Shown here piece after piece: positions 48,708 to 58,133 of a stretch of DNA of 64,000 bases. Position numbers and translations under genes: made by a program. The notes below the pieces were generated by a model. It searched no databases. It was not told the origin of the DNA and was given only the letters and a program-made list of their open reading frames with translations. Source of the DNA: Streptomyces albireticuli (GTDB lineage Bacteria > Actinomycetota > Actinomycetes > Streptomycetales > Streptomycetaceae); NCBI RefSeq assembly GCF_021228125.1, contig NZ_JAJQQS010000004.1, forward strand, positions 248,001-312,000, in the 5' to 3' direction. Numbering within the stretch: position 1 is the first letter of the stretch; the number at the start of each line of letters is the position of its first letter.

Positions 48708-50075
48708 TTACATGCGCTCGAAGGAGCGGAAGCGCTCCCAGTCCGTGACGGCGGTGTCGTACGCCTCCTGCTCGACGCGCGCCATGTGGAGGTAGTGCTC
48801 CACGACCTCGTCGCCGAAGGCGGCGCGGGCCACGGGGCTGGCCTCCCACAGGTCGGCGGCCTCGCGCAGGGTCGCCGGCACGTGCGCGGCGTCGCCGGCG
48901 TAGGCGTTGCCGGTGCAGGCGTCGGGCAGTTCCAGCTCGTGCTCGACGCCGTGGAGGCCCGCGGCGACCATGCCGGCGACGGCGAGGTAGGGGTTCACAT
49001 CGCCGCCGGGCAGCCGGTTCTCGAAGCGGTGGGCGTGGCCGCGGCCGACGACGCGCAGGGCGCAGGTGCGGTTGTCGGGCCCCCAGGCGACGGCGGTGGG
49101 GGCGAAGGAGCCGGGGCGGAACCGCTTGTAGGAGTTGATGTTCGGGGCGTAGAGGAGGGTGAAGTCGCGCAGGGCGGCGAGCTGTCCGGCGAGGAAGTGC
49201 CGCATGGTCTTCGACATGCCGTACGGGCCCTCGTCGTCGGCGAGGACGGGCCGGCCGGCCTCGTCGCGCAGCGAGAGGTGGATGTGGCAGGAGTTGCCCT
49301 CGCGCTCGTCGTACTTGGCCATGAAGGTGAGCGCCGAGCCCTCCTGGGCGGCGATCTCCTTGGCTCCCGTCTTGTAGACGGAGTGCTGGTCGCAGGTGGT
49401 CAGCGCCTCGTCGTAGCGGAAGGCGATCTCGTGCTGGCCGAGGTTGCACTCGCCCTTCGCGGACTCGACGGTCATCCCGGCGGCGCCCATCTCGTTGCGG
49501 ATGCGGCGCAGCAGGGGTTCGACGCGGCCGGTGCCGAGGACGGAGTAGTCCACGTTGTACTGGTTGGCCGGGGTCATGCCGCGGTAGCCGCGGTTCCAGG
49601 CGTCCTCATAGGTGTCCTTGAAGACCATGAACTCCAGCTCGGTGCCGGCGTAGGCGCGCCAGCCGCGCTCGGCGAGGCGGTCGAGCTGGCGCCTGAGTAT
49701 CTGCCGGGGCGAGGCGAGGACGGGGCCGCCGTCGTGCCAGGCGAGGTCGGCGGTGACGAGGGCGGTGCCGGGGTTCCAGGGGGTGCGGCGCAGCGTGCCG
49801 AGGTCGGGGCGCATGGCGAAGTCGCCGTAGCCGCGCTCCCAGGACGACATGGCGTAGCCGTCGACGGTGTTCATGTCGGTGTCCACGGCGAGGAGGTAGT
49901 TGCAGCCCTCCGTGCCGTGTTCGAGCGCGTCGTCGAGGAAGAACCTGGCGGCGAACCGCTTTCCCTGGAGCCTGCCCTGCATGTCGGTGAAGGCGAGGAC
50001 GACAGTGTCGATCTCCCCGCTGTCGACCAGAGCGCGGAGCTCGTCGACGCTGAGCGGGGGCGTGCGGTCTGCCAC
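48708..50075 (-). CDS. glnA4: Glutamine synthetase-like gamma-glutamylethanolamide synthetase
   Basis: 455-aa GS-fold ligase joining glutamate to an amine with ATP. It has the GS core motifs GTELEFMVF, GQHEIAFR, NSCHIHLSL and the arginine-rich HRFENRLPGGDVNPYL, and the N-terminal TDMQGRLQGKRF typical of non-ammonium GS-like enzymes. Context with an ethanolamine-type permease, aldehyde dehydrogenase and gamma-glutamyl hydrolase points to the GlnA4 type, which forms gamma-glutamylethanolamide in S. coelicolor. A polyamine ligase (GlnA3/GlnA2) is the alternative. GTG at 50075 follows GGAGG by 7 nt. Divergent from the FadR-type regulator. Confidence 0.88.
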   Translation of the reverse strand: MADRTPPLSVDELRALVDSGEIDTVVLAFTDMQGRLQGKRFAARFFLDDALEHGTEGCNYLLAVDTDMNTVDGYAMSSWERGYGDFAMRPDLGTLRRTPWNPGTALVTADLAWHDGGPVLASPRQILRRQLDRLAERGWRAYAGTELEFMVFKDTYEDAWNRGYRGMTPANQYNVDYSVLGTGRVEPLLRRIRNEMGAAGMTVESAKGECNLGQHEIAFRYDEALTTCDQHSVYKTGAKEIAAQEGSALTFMAKYDEREGNSCHIHLSLRDEAGRPVLADDEGPYGMSKTMRHFLAGQLAALRDFTLLYAPNINSYKRFRPGSFAPTAVAWGPDNRTCALRVVGRGHAHRFENRLPGGDVNPYLAVAGMVAAGLHGVEHELELPDACTGNAYAGDAAHVPATLREAADLWEASPVARAAFGDEVVEHYLHMARVEQEAYDTAVTDWERFRSFERM

Positions 50076-50103
50076 AGTGAAGCCTCCTGTCGGTGTGACC
50101 GGA

Positions 50104-50127
50104 GGTCTTAAGGTAGGCCCGTAGACC
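50104..50127. promoter_or_regulatory. Candidate FadR-type operator
   Basis: GGTCT (50104-50108) and AGACC (50123-50127) form an inverted repeat in the 73-bp gap between glnA4 and its divergent regulator. TAAGGT at 50109-50114, between the arms, resembles a plus-strand -10 element. The spacing is long, so true half-sites may differ. Confidence 0.45.
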
Positions 50128-50148
50128 ATTGATTGGGAAGGGGTCACG

Positions 50149-50877
50149 ATGGACGGGAGTTCGACGGACCGGCTGGCGCCGGTGCTGCGACCGGTCCGCG
50201 TGGGCAGCGGCTTCGAGGAGGCGCTGGAGCAGATACTCCAGATCGTCCGCCTCGGCCTGGTGCCGGCGGGGGAACGGCTGCCCGCCGAGCGGGAATTGGC
50301 CGGGCGGCTGCGAATAAGCCGGGTGACGCTGCGCGAGGTGCTCAAGGTGCTCCAGGACCAGGGGCTGGTGGAGAGCAGGCGGGGCCGTTACGGCGGGACG
50401 TTCGTGTGCGCCCGCACGACGGCGGCCGCGGCGGGCACGGACGAACTGCGGCGCAGGGTCGCGGAGGTGGACGTGGAGGACACCCTCCGCTTCCGTGAGG
50501 TGCTGGAGGTCGGCGCGGCCGGTCTGTGCGCGGCGCACGGCCTGGACGAGGAGGGCGCGGCGCGGCTGCGAGCGGCCCTGGACGCCACGCACGACGCCCC
50601 GTTGGCCGAATACCGGCGGGTGGACACCCGGTTCCACCTGACGCTGATGGAGCTCTCCGGCTCCCCCACGCTCACCACGCAGTACGCCGCCGTCCGGGCG
50701 ACCGTGAACGATCTACTGGACTGCATCCCCCTGCTCGTGCGTAACTTGGAGCATTCACAGGCGCAGCACACCTCGCTGGTGGGGGCGGTGCTGGCCGGGG
50801 ACGCGAGCGCCGCGCGCGAGGTCATGCGCGAGCACTGCTCGGGTACGGCGGCGCTGCTGCGGGGCTTCCTCTCGTAG
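50149..50877 (+). CDS. FadR/GntR family transcriptional regulator
   Basis: 242-aa regulator: a GntR winged helix (residues ~20-90, LPAERELAGRLRISRVTLREVLKVL) followed by an all-helical FCD domain (~110-235) with the metal/ligand residues D...H in RVDTRFHLTLMEL and a C-terminal H in MREHCSG. ATG at 50149 follows GGAAGGGG. It sits between the glnA4-ALDH-SDR operon and the permease-hydrolase genes, so it probably controls ethanolamine or amine utilisation. Ligand unknown. Confidence 0.92.
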   Translation: MDGSSTDRLAPVLRPVRVGSGFEEALEQILQIVRLGLVPAGERLPAERELAGRLRISRVTLREVLKVLQDQGLVESRRGRYGGTFVCARTTAAAAGTDELRRRVAEVDVEDTLRFREVLEVGAAGLCAAHGLDEEGAARLRAALDATHDAPLAEYRRVDTRFHLTLMELSGSPTLTTQYAAVRATVNDLLDCIPLLVRNLEHSQAQHTSLVGAVLAGDASAAREVMREHCSGTAALLRGFLS

Positions 50878-51029
50878 CCGGGCGCGGCGGGGTGCGAGGG
50901 GCGGACGGACGGCGCGCGGGCGGAGATCACAAGTAACAAGTCTTTTACGCAAGAGGGTTGCTTCGGCCATATCCGCCTGGCAAAGGTATGCCGCACAACC
51001 TTTACCCCTCGCGAGGCAGGAGCGGCCCC

Positions 51030-52487
<1,458 letters not shown>

Positions 52488-52503
52488 CCGGGCTCGCCCC
52501 GGC

Positions 52504-52560
52504 CAGCCCCCAGGAAAGCACCAGGAAGCCCCAGGAAGTTCCAAGAAGTTCCAGGAAGGA
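52504..52560 (+). repeat. Short tandem CCAGGAAG-type repeats
   Basis: Between the permease stop and the hydrolase start, CCAGGAAA, CCAGGAAG, CCAGGAAG, CCAAGAAG and CCAGGAAG follow each other with 9-11 bp periods, giving repeated purine-rich AGGAAG units. They could be slippage products that multiply SD-like sequence. Confidence 0.7.
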
Positions 52561-52570
52561 CATCGCGCAC

Positions 52571-53278
52571 ATGAGCACGCAGCCGCTGATCGGCATCACC
52601 ACCTACCTCGCCCGGGCCCGCTGGGGAGTCGCGTGGGACGCGCCGGCGGCCCTGGTACACGCCACCTACCCCCGGTACGCGCAGCGGGCGGGCGGTCTGG
52701 CCGTCCTGCTGCCGCCGGACGACCCGGCCGCCGCCGACACGGTGCTCCGGCGGCTGGACGGCCTGGTCCTCGCGGGCGGCGAGGACCTGGACCCGGCGCT
52801 CTACGGCCAGGACCCGCACCCCCGCACGGGAAGGCCGATCCCCGAGCGCGACCGCTGGGAGCGGGCGCTGCTGGACGCCGCCCTGCGGCGGGGCACACCG
52901 GTGCTCGGCATCTGCCGCGGCATGCAGCTGATGAACATCCACGCGGGCGGCACCCTCTGCCAGCACCTGCCGGACGAGGTGGGCCACGACGGCCACAACC
53001 CCCGGGTGGGCACCTTCACCGACCACCTGGTCAAGCCGGTCCCGGACACCCTCACCGGCAGCCTGCTCCCCGAGGCGGTCCAGGTGGCCACCCACCACCA
53101 CCAGTCGGTGGACCGCCTGGGCGAGGGCCTGATCCCGACGGCGTACGCGGAGGACGGCACGGTGGAGGCCCTGGAGTACGTGGGAGAACGGTTCGCGGTG
53201 GGGGTGCAGTGGCACCCGGAGGCACGGGACGACGCGCGGCTGATGGAGGGACTGGTGCGGGCGGCGAGCGGCGTCTGA
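52571..53278 (+). CDS. Gamma-glutamyl-gamma-aminobutyrate hydrolase family protein (PuuD-like)
   Basis: 235-aa class I glutamine amidotransferase-like hydrolase with C115 (GICRGMQ), H215 and E217 (WHPEA) forming the catalytic triad and LAGGEDLDPALYG typical of PuuD. In this cluster it is expected to release glutamate from the gamma-glutamylated acid (gamma-glutamylglycine if the entry amine is ethanolamine). ATG 52571 with GGAAGGA upstream is preferred. ATG 52484, overlapping the permease stop, would add 29 residues encoded by simple repeats. Confidence 0.92.
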   Translation: MSTQPLIGITTYLARARWGVAWDAPAALVHATYPRYAQRAGGLAVLLPPDDPAAADTVLRRLDGLVLAGGEDLDPALYGQDPHPRTGRPIPERDRWERALLDAALRRGTPVLGICRGMQLMNIHAGGTLCQHLPDEVGHDGHNPRVGTFTDHLVKPVPDTLTGSLLPEAVQVATHHHQSVDRLGEGLIPTAYAEDGTVEALEYVGERFAVGVQWHPEARDDARLMEGLVRAASGV

Positions 53279-53328
53279 AGGTCCGGACCTCGGGCCCGGT
53301 CCGTTCGGCAAAGGCCGGCCGGGGCGAT

Positions 53329-53352
53329 CCCAGCCCGTCCGGCGTTTGAGGA
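53329..53352. repeat. Streptomyces dispersed intergenic repeat
   Basis: The sequence around AGCCCGTCCGGCGTTTGAGG is a common intergenic element of Streptomyces chromosomes (recalled, not searched). It is followed by a small CGGGGC/GCCCCG hairpin near 53380. It lies between the hydrolase and the converging LysR gene and may act as a terminator region. Confidence 0.55.
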
Positions 53353-53433
53353 CACCGCGCGGTAGCGCGGAGGGGGCCCGGGGCACAGCCCCGGTTTCGG
53401 GAAGGGGCGGGGCCGGGGAAAAGCCCGCGGCGC

Positions 53434-54357
53434 TCAGCCCGACGGCCCCCGCGTCAGACCCAGCAGATCCCTCGCGGGACCCGCGGGCCGCTGCCCCACC
53501 GGCCACACCGCCCGCAGCTCCCGCCGCAGCGGGAACTCCAGCGGTACGGACACCAGCCGCCGCACCCCCAGCTCCTCCCCCACCGCCAGCTCACTCAGCA
53601 CCGACGGCCCCGCCCCGCTCACCGCCGCCCCCTTCGCCGCCGTCGTCGACGCGAGTTCCAGCAGCGACGGCGCCGCGCCGCCGTGCGCGGCGAGGGCCGC
53701 GTCCAGGACCTGCCGGGTGCCCGAACCCCGCTCGCGCAGGATGAGCGGGGTGGCCGCCAGCTCGGACGCGGACAGCGGGGCCCGGCGGCGGGCCCACGGG
53801 TGCCCAGGGGCGACCACGACCACCAGCCGGTCCTGGCCGATGACCGCGCCGTCCAGACCGGCCGGCACCTCCAGGCCCTCCACGAAGCCCAGATCGGCCT
53901 CCCCCTCGCGCAGCCGGCCGGCGACGGCCGCGGAGTTCCCGGCGCTCAGCGAAACGGCCGTGTCCGGCCGCAGCGCGCGCAGCGCGATCAGCCACCCGGG
54001 CAGCAGGTACTCCGCGATGGTCATGCTGGCCGCGACCCGCAGCCGGGAGTCCCGCCGGGTCCGCAGCGCCTGTGCCCCGGCGTCGAAGGCCTCGGCGGCC
54101 TCCACGATCCGGCGGGCCCAGTCCGTGACGAGCACCCCGGCGTCGGTCAGCCGCGAGCCGCGCGGGGACCGCTCGACGAGCGCGACGCCGAGCAGCGTCT
54201 CCATGCCCCTGAGCCGCCCGCTGGCCGCGGGCTGGGTGATGCCGAGCTCCCGCGCCGCCCGCCCCAGGCTCCCCAGCCGTGCCACGGCGAGCAGCAGCTC
54301 CAGCGCGCCGAGGTCGGGCACCCGGTGCGCGAGCGGGGCCCGCCAGGCATCAGTCAT
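53434..54357 (-). CDS. LysR family transcriptional regulator
   Basis: 307-aa LTTR. The N-terminal helix-turn-helix reads LARLGSLGRAARELGITQPAASGRLRGME. The effector-binding domain (~95-300) has the usual two alpha/beta lobes. It is divergent from a TDT-family transporter with a 70-bp gap, the classical LysR-target arrangement. The inducer is probably a dicarboxylate or other small acid, inferred from the neighbour. Confidence 0.93.
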   Translation of the reverse strand: MTDAWRAPLAHRVPDLGALELLLAVARLGSLGRAARELGITQPAASGRLRGMETLLGVALVERSPRGSRLTDAGVLVTDWARRIVEAAEAFDAGAQALRTRRDSRLRVAASMTIAEYLLPGWLIALRALRPDTAVSLSAGNSAAVAGRLREGEADLGFVEGLEVPAGLDGAVIGQDRLVVVVAPGHPWARRRAPLSASELAATPLILRERGSGTRQVLDAALAAHGGAAPSLLELASTTAAKGAAVSGAGPSVLSELAVGEELGVRRLVSVPLEFPLRRELRAVWPVGQRPAGPARDLLGLTRGPSG

Positions 54358-54427
54358 AAATCCAGCTTATGCCCTCATAGGCATATGGCCTCTGCCGCCC
54401 GGGCCTCCGGGCGGCGACCGTGGAGAC

Positions 54428-55561
54428 ATGAGCACGATCCACTCCACCCGCCCCCGCCCGGGCGTACGCCACCTCGGGCCCAACTGGTACGCGACCGTCA
54501 TGGGCACCGCGATCGTCGCGAGCGCCGGAGCCGCGCTGCCCGCGCGCTCGCCGCTGCTCCGCGACGCCTACGAGGCGGTGTGGGCGCTGGCCGCGCTCGC
54601 CCTGCTCGCCCTGCTGGTGGCACGCGCCACGCACTGGGCGCGCCACCCGGACCAGGCCCGGCGGCACCTGGCCGACCCGGCCGTGGCGCCGTTCTACGGC
54701 TGTCTGGCGATGGCGCTGATGGCGGTCGGCGGGGCCACCCTCTCCGTGGGGTCGGGCGTGATCGGCGAGCGGGCGGCCGTGGCGGCCGACGTCGTGCTGT
54801 GGACGGGCGGCACCGTGATCGGCCTGGGCGCCGCGGCGGCGATCCCGTACCTGATGGTGACCCGGCACAAGGTCGCGGCCGACGGCGCCTCCCCCGTGTG
54901 GCTGCTGCCCGTGGTCGCGCCCATGGTCTCCGCCGCGCTGGGCCCGGCGCTGGTGCCGCACCTGCCGGCCGGTCAGTGGCGGTCGGCGATGGTGCTCGGC
55001 TGCTACGCGCTGTTCGGGATGAGCCTGCTGGCCACCCTGGTGATCCTGCCGGCCGTCTTCTCCCGGCTCGTGCACCACGGCCCCCTGCCGCTGGCGCTGA
55101 CCCCGACCCTCTTCCTCGTCCTCGGCCCGCTGGGCCAGTCCACCACCGCCGTGAACAACCTCGCCGACGCCGCGCAGGGTGCCGTGGCGGCCCCGTACGC
55201 GCCCGCGATGGCGGCCTTCGCGGTGCTGTACGGCGTCCCGGTGATGGGCTTCGCGCTGCTGTGGCTGGCGCTGGCGGGCGCCATGGTCGTCCGCGCCTTC
55301 CGGCAGGGCATGGGTTTCGCGATGACCTGGTGGGCGTTCACCTTCCCCCTGGGCACCTGTGTCACCGGCGCCGCGGGCCTGGCCCGGCACACGGGGCTGC
55401 CGGCCTTCACCGGCCTGGCCACCGGGCTGTACGCGCTGCTGGTGGTGGCCTGGGCGGTGGCCGCCGCCCGTACGCTGCGCGGGCTGGTCAGCGGCCGGCT
55501 GCTCGAAGCGCCGCGCCCAGCACCGTCGGTGCTTCCGCGAGCGACGGTCCGTACCACGTGA
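54428..55561 (+). CDS. TDT family (TehA/Mae1/SLAC1-like) transporter
   Basis: 377-aa membrane protein with about ten helices, opening HLGPNWYATVMGTAIV, the signature of tellurite-resistance/dicarboxylate transporters. GPLGQSTTAVNNLAD and AMTWWAFTFPLGTC are further family motifs. Relatives conduct C4-dicarboxylates, sulfite or anions. ATG at 54428 follows GGAG at short spacing. It is divergent from its likely LysR regulator, and its last 74 bp overlap the end of the convergent BtuF-like gene. Confidence 0.9.
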   Translation: MSTIHSTRPRPGVRHLGPNWYATVMGTAIVASAGAALPARSPLLRDAYEAVWALAALALLALLVARATHWARHPDQARRHLADPAVAPFYGCLAMALMAVGGATLSVGSGVIGERAAVAADVVLWTGGTVIGLGAAAAIPYLMVTRHKVAADGASPVWLLPVVAPMVSAALGPALVPHLPAGQWRSAMVLGCYALFGMSLLATLVILPAVFSRLVHHGPLPLALTPTLFLVLGPLGQSTTAVNNLADAAQGAVAAPYAPAMAAFAVLYGVPVMGFALLWLALAGAMVVRAFRQGMGFAMTWWAFTFPLGTCVTGAAGLARHTGLPAFTGLATGLYALLVVAWAVAAARTLRGLVSGRLLEAPRPAPSVLPRATVRTT

Positions 55562-56225
55562 GGTGACGGCCGCTGACGAGCGCGCACGGCAGCCCGGGGA
55601 ACGCCTCCGGGCCGTCGTCGCGCGTGAAGCGGTAGGGCTCGTCGGGCAGTACGGCCAGACGGGCCCCGCACGCGTTCAGCTCGTCGATCGACACGCGGGG
55701 ATAGCGCTCGGCGTGCCCGGCGTGTGCGGTGACGACGCCGAGCCGGGCGAGCACGTCGCCCGCGAAGGTGTCCCGGCCGAGGACCATCCAGGGCCGCCGC
55801 CAGACCGGCACCACGGCCCGCACCGGCGGCCCCTCGGCGCGCACGTCCCGCCAGGCGTCCTCGGCGTCCGCGAGCCAGTCGGGCCGGGCCAGCCCGCAGC
55901 CGGCCACCAGGACCCGCTCCAGCTCGGTGAACGCCTGCCCGAGCGTGCGCACCTCGGTCACCAGCACCTCCAGCCCGGCGGCGCGCAGCGCGGCCAGGTC
56001 GGGCGCCCGGTTCTCCTCCTCGTTGGCGAGGACGAGGTCGGGCGCGAGGGCCGCGATCCGCGCCGGGTCGGGGTTCTTGGTGCCGCCGACGCGGGTGACG
56101 TCGAGCCCGGCGGGGTGGTCGCACCAGTCGGTGGCGCCCACCAGGAGGCCGGGTTCCGTGGCGGCGACGGCCTCGGTGAGGGAGGGGACGAGCGAGACGA
56201 CGCGCCGTACGCTGCGGAGGGCCAT
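55488..56225 (-). CDS. Helical-backbone metal receptor, BtuF-like, no signal peptide
   Basis: 245-aa protein with the fold of class III periplasmic binding proteins (BtuF/TroA-like). RRVVSLVPSLTEAVAATE and GATDWCDHPAG precede the ANEEENRAPDLAALRAAG half, a long backbone helix, then a second lobe ending GPSLAEAPTVLG. It lacks a signal peptide or lipobox, unlike ABC binding lipoproteins, so it is probably cytosolic. No permease or ATPase gene accompanies it. It converges with and overlaps the TDT gene by 74 bp. Ligand unknown; cobalamin-like compounds are the family association. Confidence 0.85.
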   Translation of the reverse strand: MALRSVRRVVSLVPSLTEAVAATEPGLLVGATDWCDHPAGLDVTRVGGTKNPDPARIAALAPDLVLANEEENRAPDLAALRAAGLEVLVTEVRTLGQAFTELERVLVAGCGLARPDWLADAEDAWRDVRAEGPPVRAVVPVWRRPWMVLGRDTFAGDVLARLGVVTAHAGHAERYPRVSIDELNACGARLAVLPDEPYRFTRDDGPEAFPGLPCALVSGRHLTWYGPSLAEAPTVLGAALRAAGR

Positions 56226-56254
56226 GCGGCCACCGTACGCAATCGGGGCCCCGC

Positions 56255-56310
56255 CCGGACCCCGGCCGGCCGGTCTCCCGGCCGGCCGCGGTCCGGGGCG
56301 GAGCCCCTGG
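56255..56310 (-). terminator. Strong hairpin after the glycine-betaine transporter operon
   Basis: Nearly perfect ~25-bp GC stem around a TCTC loop (loop at about 56276-56279), 12 nt beyond the permease/binding-protein stop. It separates this operon from the BtuF-like gene. Confidence 0.8.
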
Positions 56311-56321
56311 AGCGGGAGGGG

Positions 56322-58133
56322 TTACGCCCCGGCCGGCGCGAACCGGTCGGCGAACCCCTCGTGCTTGTCGAGCCAGCGCCGGGCCGACTCCTTCTCCTTG
56401 CCCTTGCCGCCGGCCTGGATCTCGGCCTCCAGCGAGGCCAGCTCCTTCTCGCTCATCCTGAAGTTCTTCAGCCAGCCGGTGACCTTCGGGAAGTCCTGGG
56501 CAAAGTCCTTCTTCGCCACCGTGTGGATCTTCTCGCCGGTGCCCCAGGCGCCCTTGGGGTCCTTCAGCTTCTTCAGGTCGTACTTCGCGTAGGCCCAGTG
56601 CGGGGTCCACAGCGGGACCACGATCGGCTCCTTCTTCTTGTACGCGCGGTCCAGCTCGGCCAGCATCGTGGAGGTGGTGGACGAGACGACCTTGTACTCG
56701 CCGTCGAGGCCGTACTCCTTGAGCACCTTGCCGTTGAGCGTGCCCATGTTGCCGGCGCTGGACTCGATGCCGACGATCTTCCCGCCGAACTGCCCGGCCT
56801 TGCCCTTGAGGTCCTCGATCGAGTCGACGTCCTTGACGTAGGACGGCACGGTCAGCTCCAGCGACGTCGGCCCGTACCAGGCGCCGAGGTCGGTGAGCCG
56901 GTCGCGGTAGACGTCCATGTACCGCTTATGCGTCGTGGGCAGCCAGGAGTCGAACTGCACGTCCATCTGGCCCTGGGCGAGCGCGGTGTAGAGCGGTCCG
57001 GGGTCGAGCTGCTTGACCTCCGGGGCGAAGCCGCGGTCCTCCAGGATGTTCTGCCACAGGTAGGTGGTGGCCACGGCCTCGTCCCAGGGGAAGTAGCCGA
57101 GCTTGATCTTCTTGCCGTTGCCTACGTTCATGCCCGCCGCGACGGTCTGCTTGTCGCCGGTCCCGGCGAGGTTCATCCCGCCGGCGACGAGGGCGAGGAC
57201 GACGACGCCGACGGCGGCGACGGCCGCGCCGGGGCGGTAGCGCAGGAAGGTGGCGGAGACGGAGCCGCGCGCGGCGGCGGCCGCCTTGGCCAGGGAGCGC
57301 CGGCCGAGCGGCGAGACCTGCTGGTTGAGGGCGCCGGTCATCCGGTCCAGGTAGATGGCGAGGATGACGACGGCCAGACCGCTCTCCACGCCGCCGCCGA
57401 TGTCGACCTGGGTGACGGCCGCGTAGACGGCCTCGCCGAGGCCGCCGGCGCCGGCCATGCCCGCGATGACGACCATCGACAGGGCCAGCATGATGACCTG
57501 GTTGACGCCCGCCATGATGGTCGGCAGGGCCAGCGGCAGCTGGACGCGGGTGAGGGTGTCGCGCGGGGTGGTGCCGAAGGCGCGTGCGGCCTCGACGAGT
57601 TCGCCGTCGACCTGACGGATGCCGAGCTCGGTCATCCGGACGCCCGGCGGCATCGAGAAGACGACGGTGGCGATCAGACCCGGCAGCGGGCCGATCGAGA
57701 AGAACATCACGCCGGGGATGAGGTAGACGAAGGCGGGCATCGTCTGCATGACGTCCAGGACGGGCCGCAGCACCCCGCTGACAGTGCGGTTGCGCGCCGC
57801 CCAGACGCCCAGCGGCACCGCCATCAGCAGGGTGAGCAGGCTCGCGACGAGGACGAGCGACAGCGTCGCCATCGCCTCGTCCCACAGGCCGAAGGAGTCC
57901 ACCAGCGCGAGCCCGGCGTAGGTGAGGACGGCGGGCAGCAGCCCGCGCAGCCACCAGGCGACGACGGCGAGGATGCCGGCCATCAGCAGCGGGTGGGGGG
58001 CGCCGAGCACGGCGACGACACCGTCGTACGCCCCGCTCAGCACGGTGTTGATGATGTCGAAGAGCCAGTCGAGGTGGGTCTGGAGCCAGCTGACGGCGGA
58101 CTCGGCCCACTGGCCGAGGTGGATCCTAGGCAC
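56322..58133 (-). CDS. Glycine betaine/choline ABC transporter, fused permease-substrate-binding protein
   Basis: 603-aa two-domain protein. Residues ~1-290 form a ProW/OpuAB-type permease with the EAA-like loop ELVEAARAFGTTPRDTLTRVQLPLALPTIMAG. A membrane helix (~310-330) then anchors an extracytoplasmic ProX/OpuAC-like binding domain (~345-600; IKLGYFPWDEAVATTYLWQNIL, DVQFDSWLPTTH, VPLWTPHWAYAKYDL), whose Trp/Tyr residues suit an aromatic cage for quaternary amines. The start overlaps the ATPase gene stop by 8 bp. Role: osmoprotectant uptake. Confidence 0.94.
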   Translation of the reverse strand: MPRIHLGQWAESAVSWLQTHLDWLFDIINTVLSGAYDGVVAVLGAPHPLLMAGILAVVAWWLRGLLPAVLTYAGLALVDSFGLWDEAMATLSLVLVASLLTLLMAVPLGVWAARNRTVSGVLRPVLDVMQTMPAFVYLIPGVMFFSIGPLPGLIATVVFSMPPGVRMTELGIRQVDGELVEAARAFGTTPRDTLTRVQLPLALPTIMAGVNQVIMLALSMVVIAGMAGAGGLGEAVYAAVTQVDIGGGVESGLAVVILAIYLDRMTGALNQQVSPLGRRSLAKAAAAARGSVSATFLRYRPGAAVAAVGVVVLALVAGGMNLAGTGDKQTVAAGMNVGNGKKIKLGYFPWDEAVATTYLWQNILEDRGFAPEVKQLDPGPLYTALAQGQMDVQFDSWLPTTHKRYMDVYRDRLTDLGAWYGPTSLELTVPSYVKDVDSIEDLKGKAGQFGGKIVGIESSAGNMGTLNGKVLKEYGLDGEYKVVSSTTSTMLAELDRAYKKKEPIVVPLWTPHWAYAKYDLKKLKDPKGAWGTGEKIHTVAKKDFAQDFPKVTGWLKNFRMSEKELASLEAEIQAGGKGKEKESARRWLDKHEGFADRFAPAGA

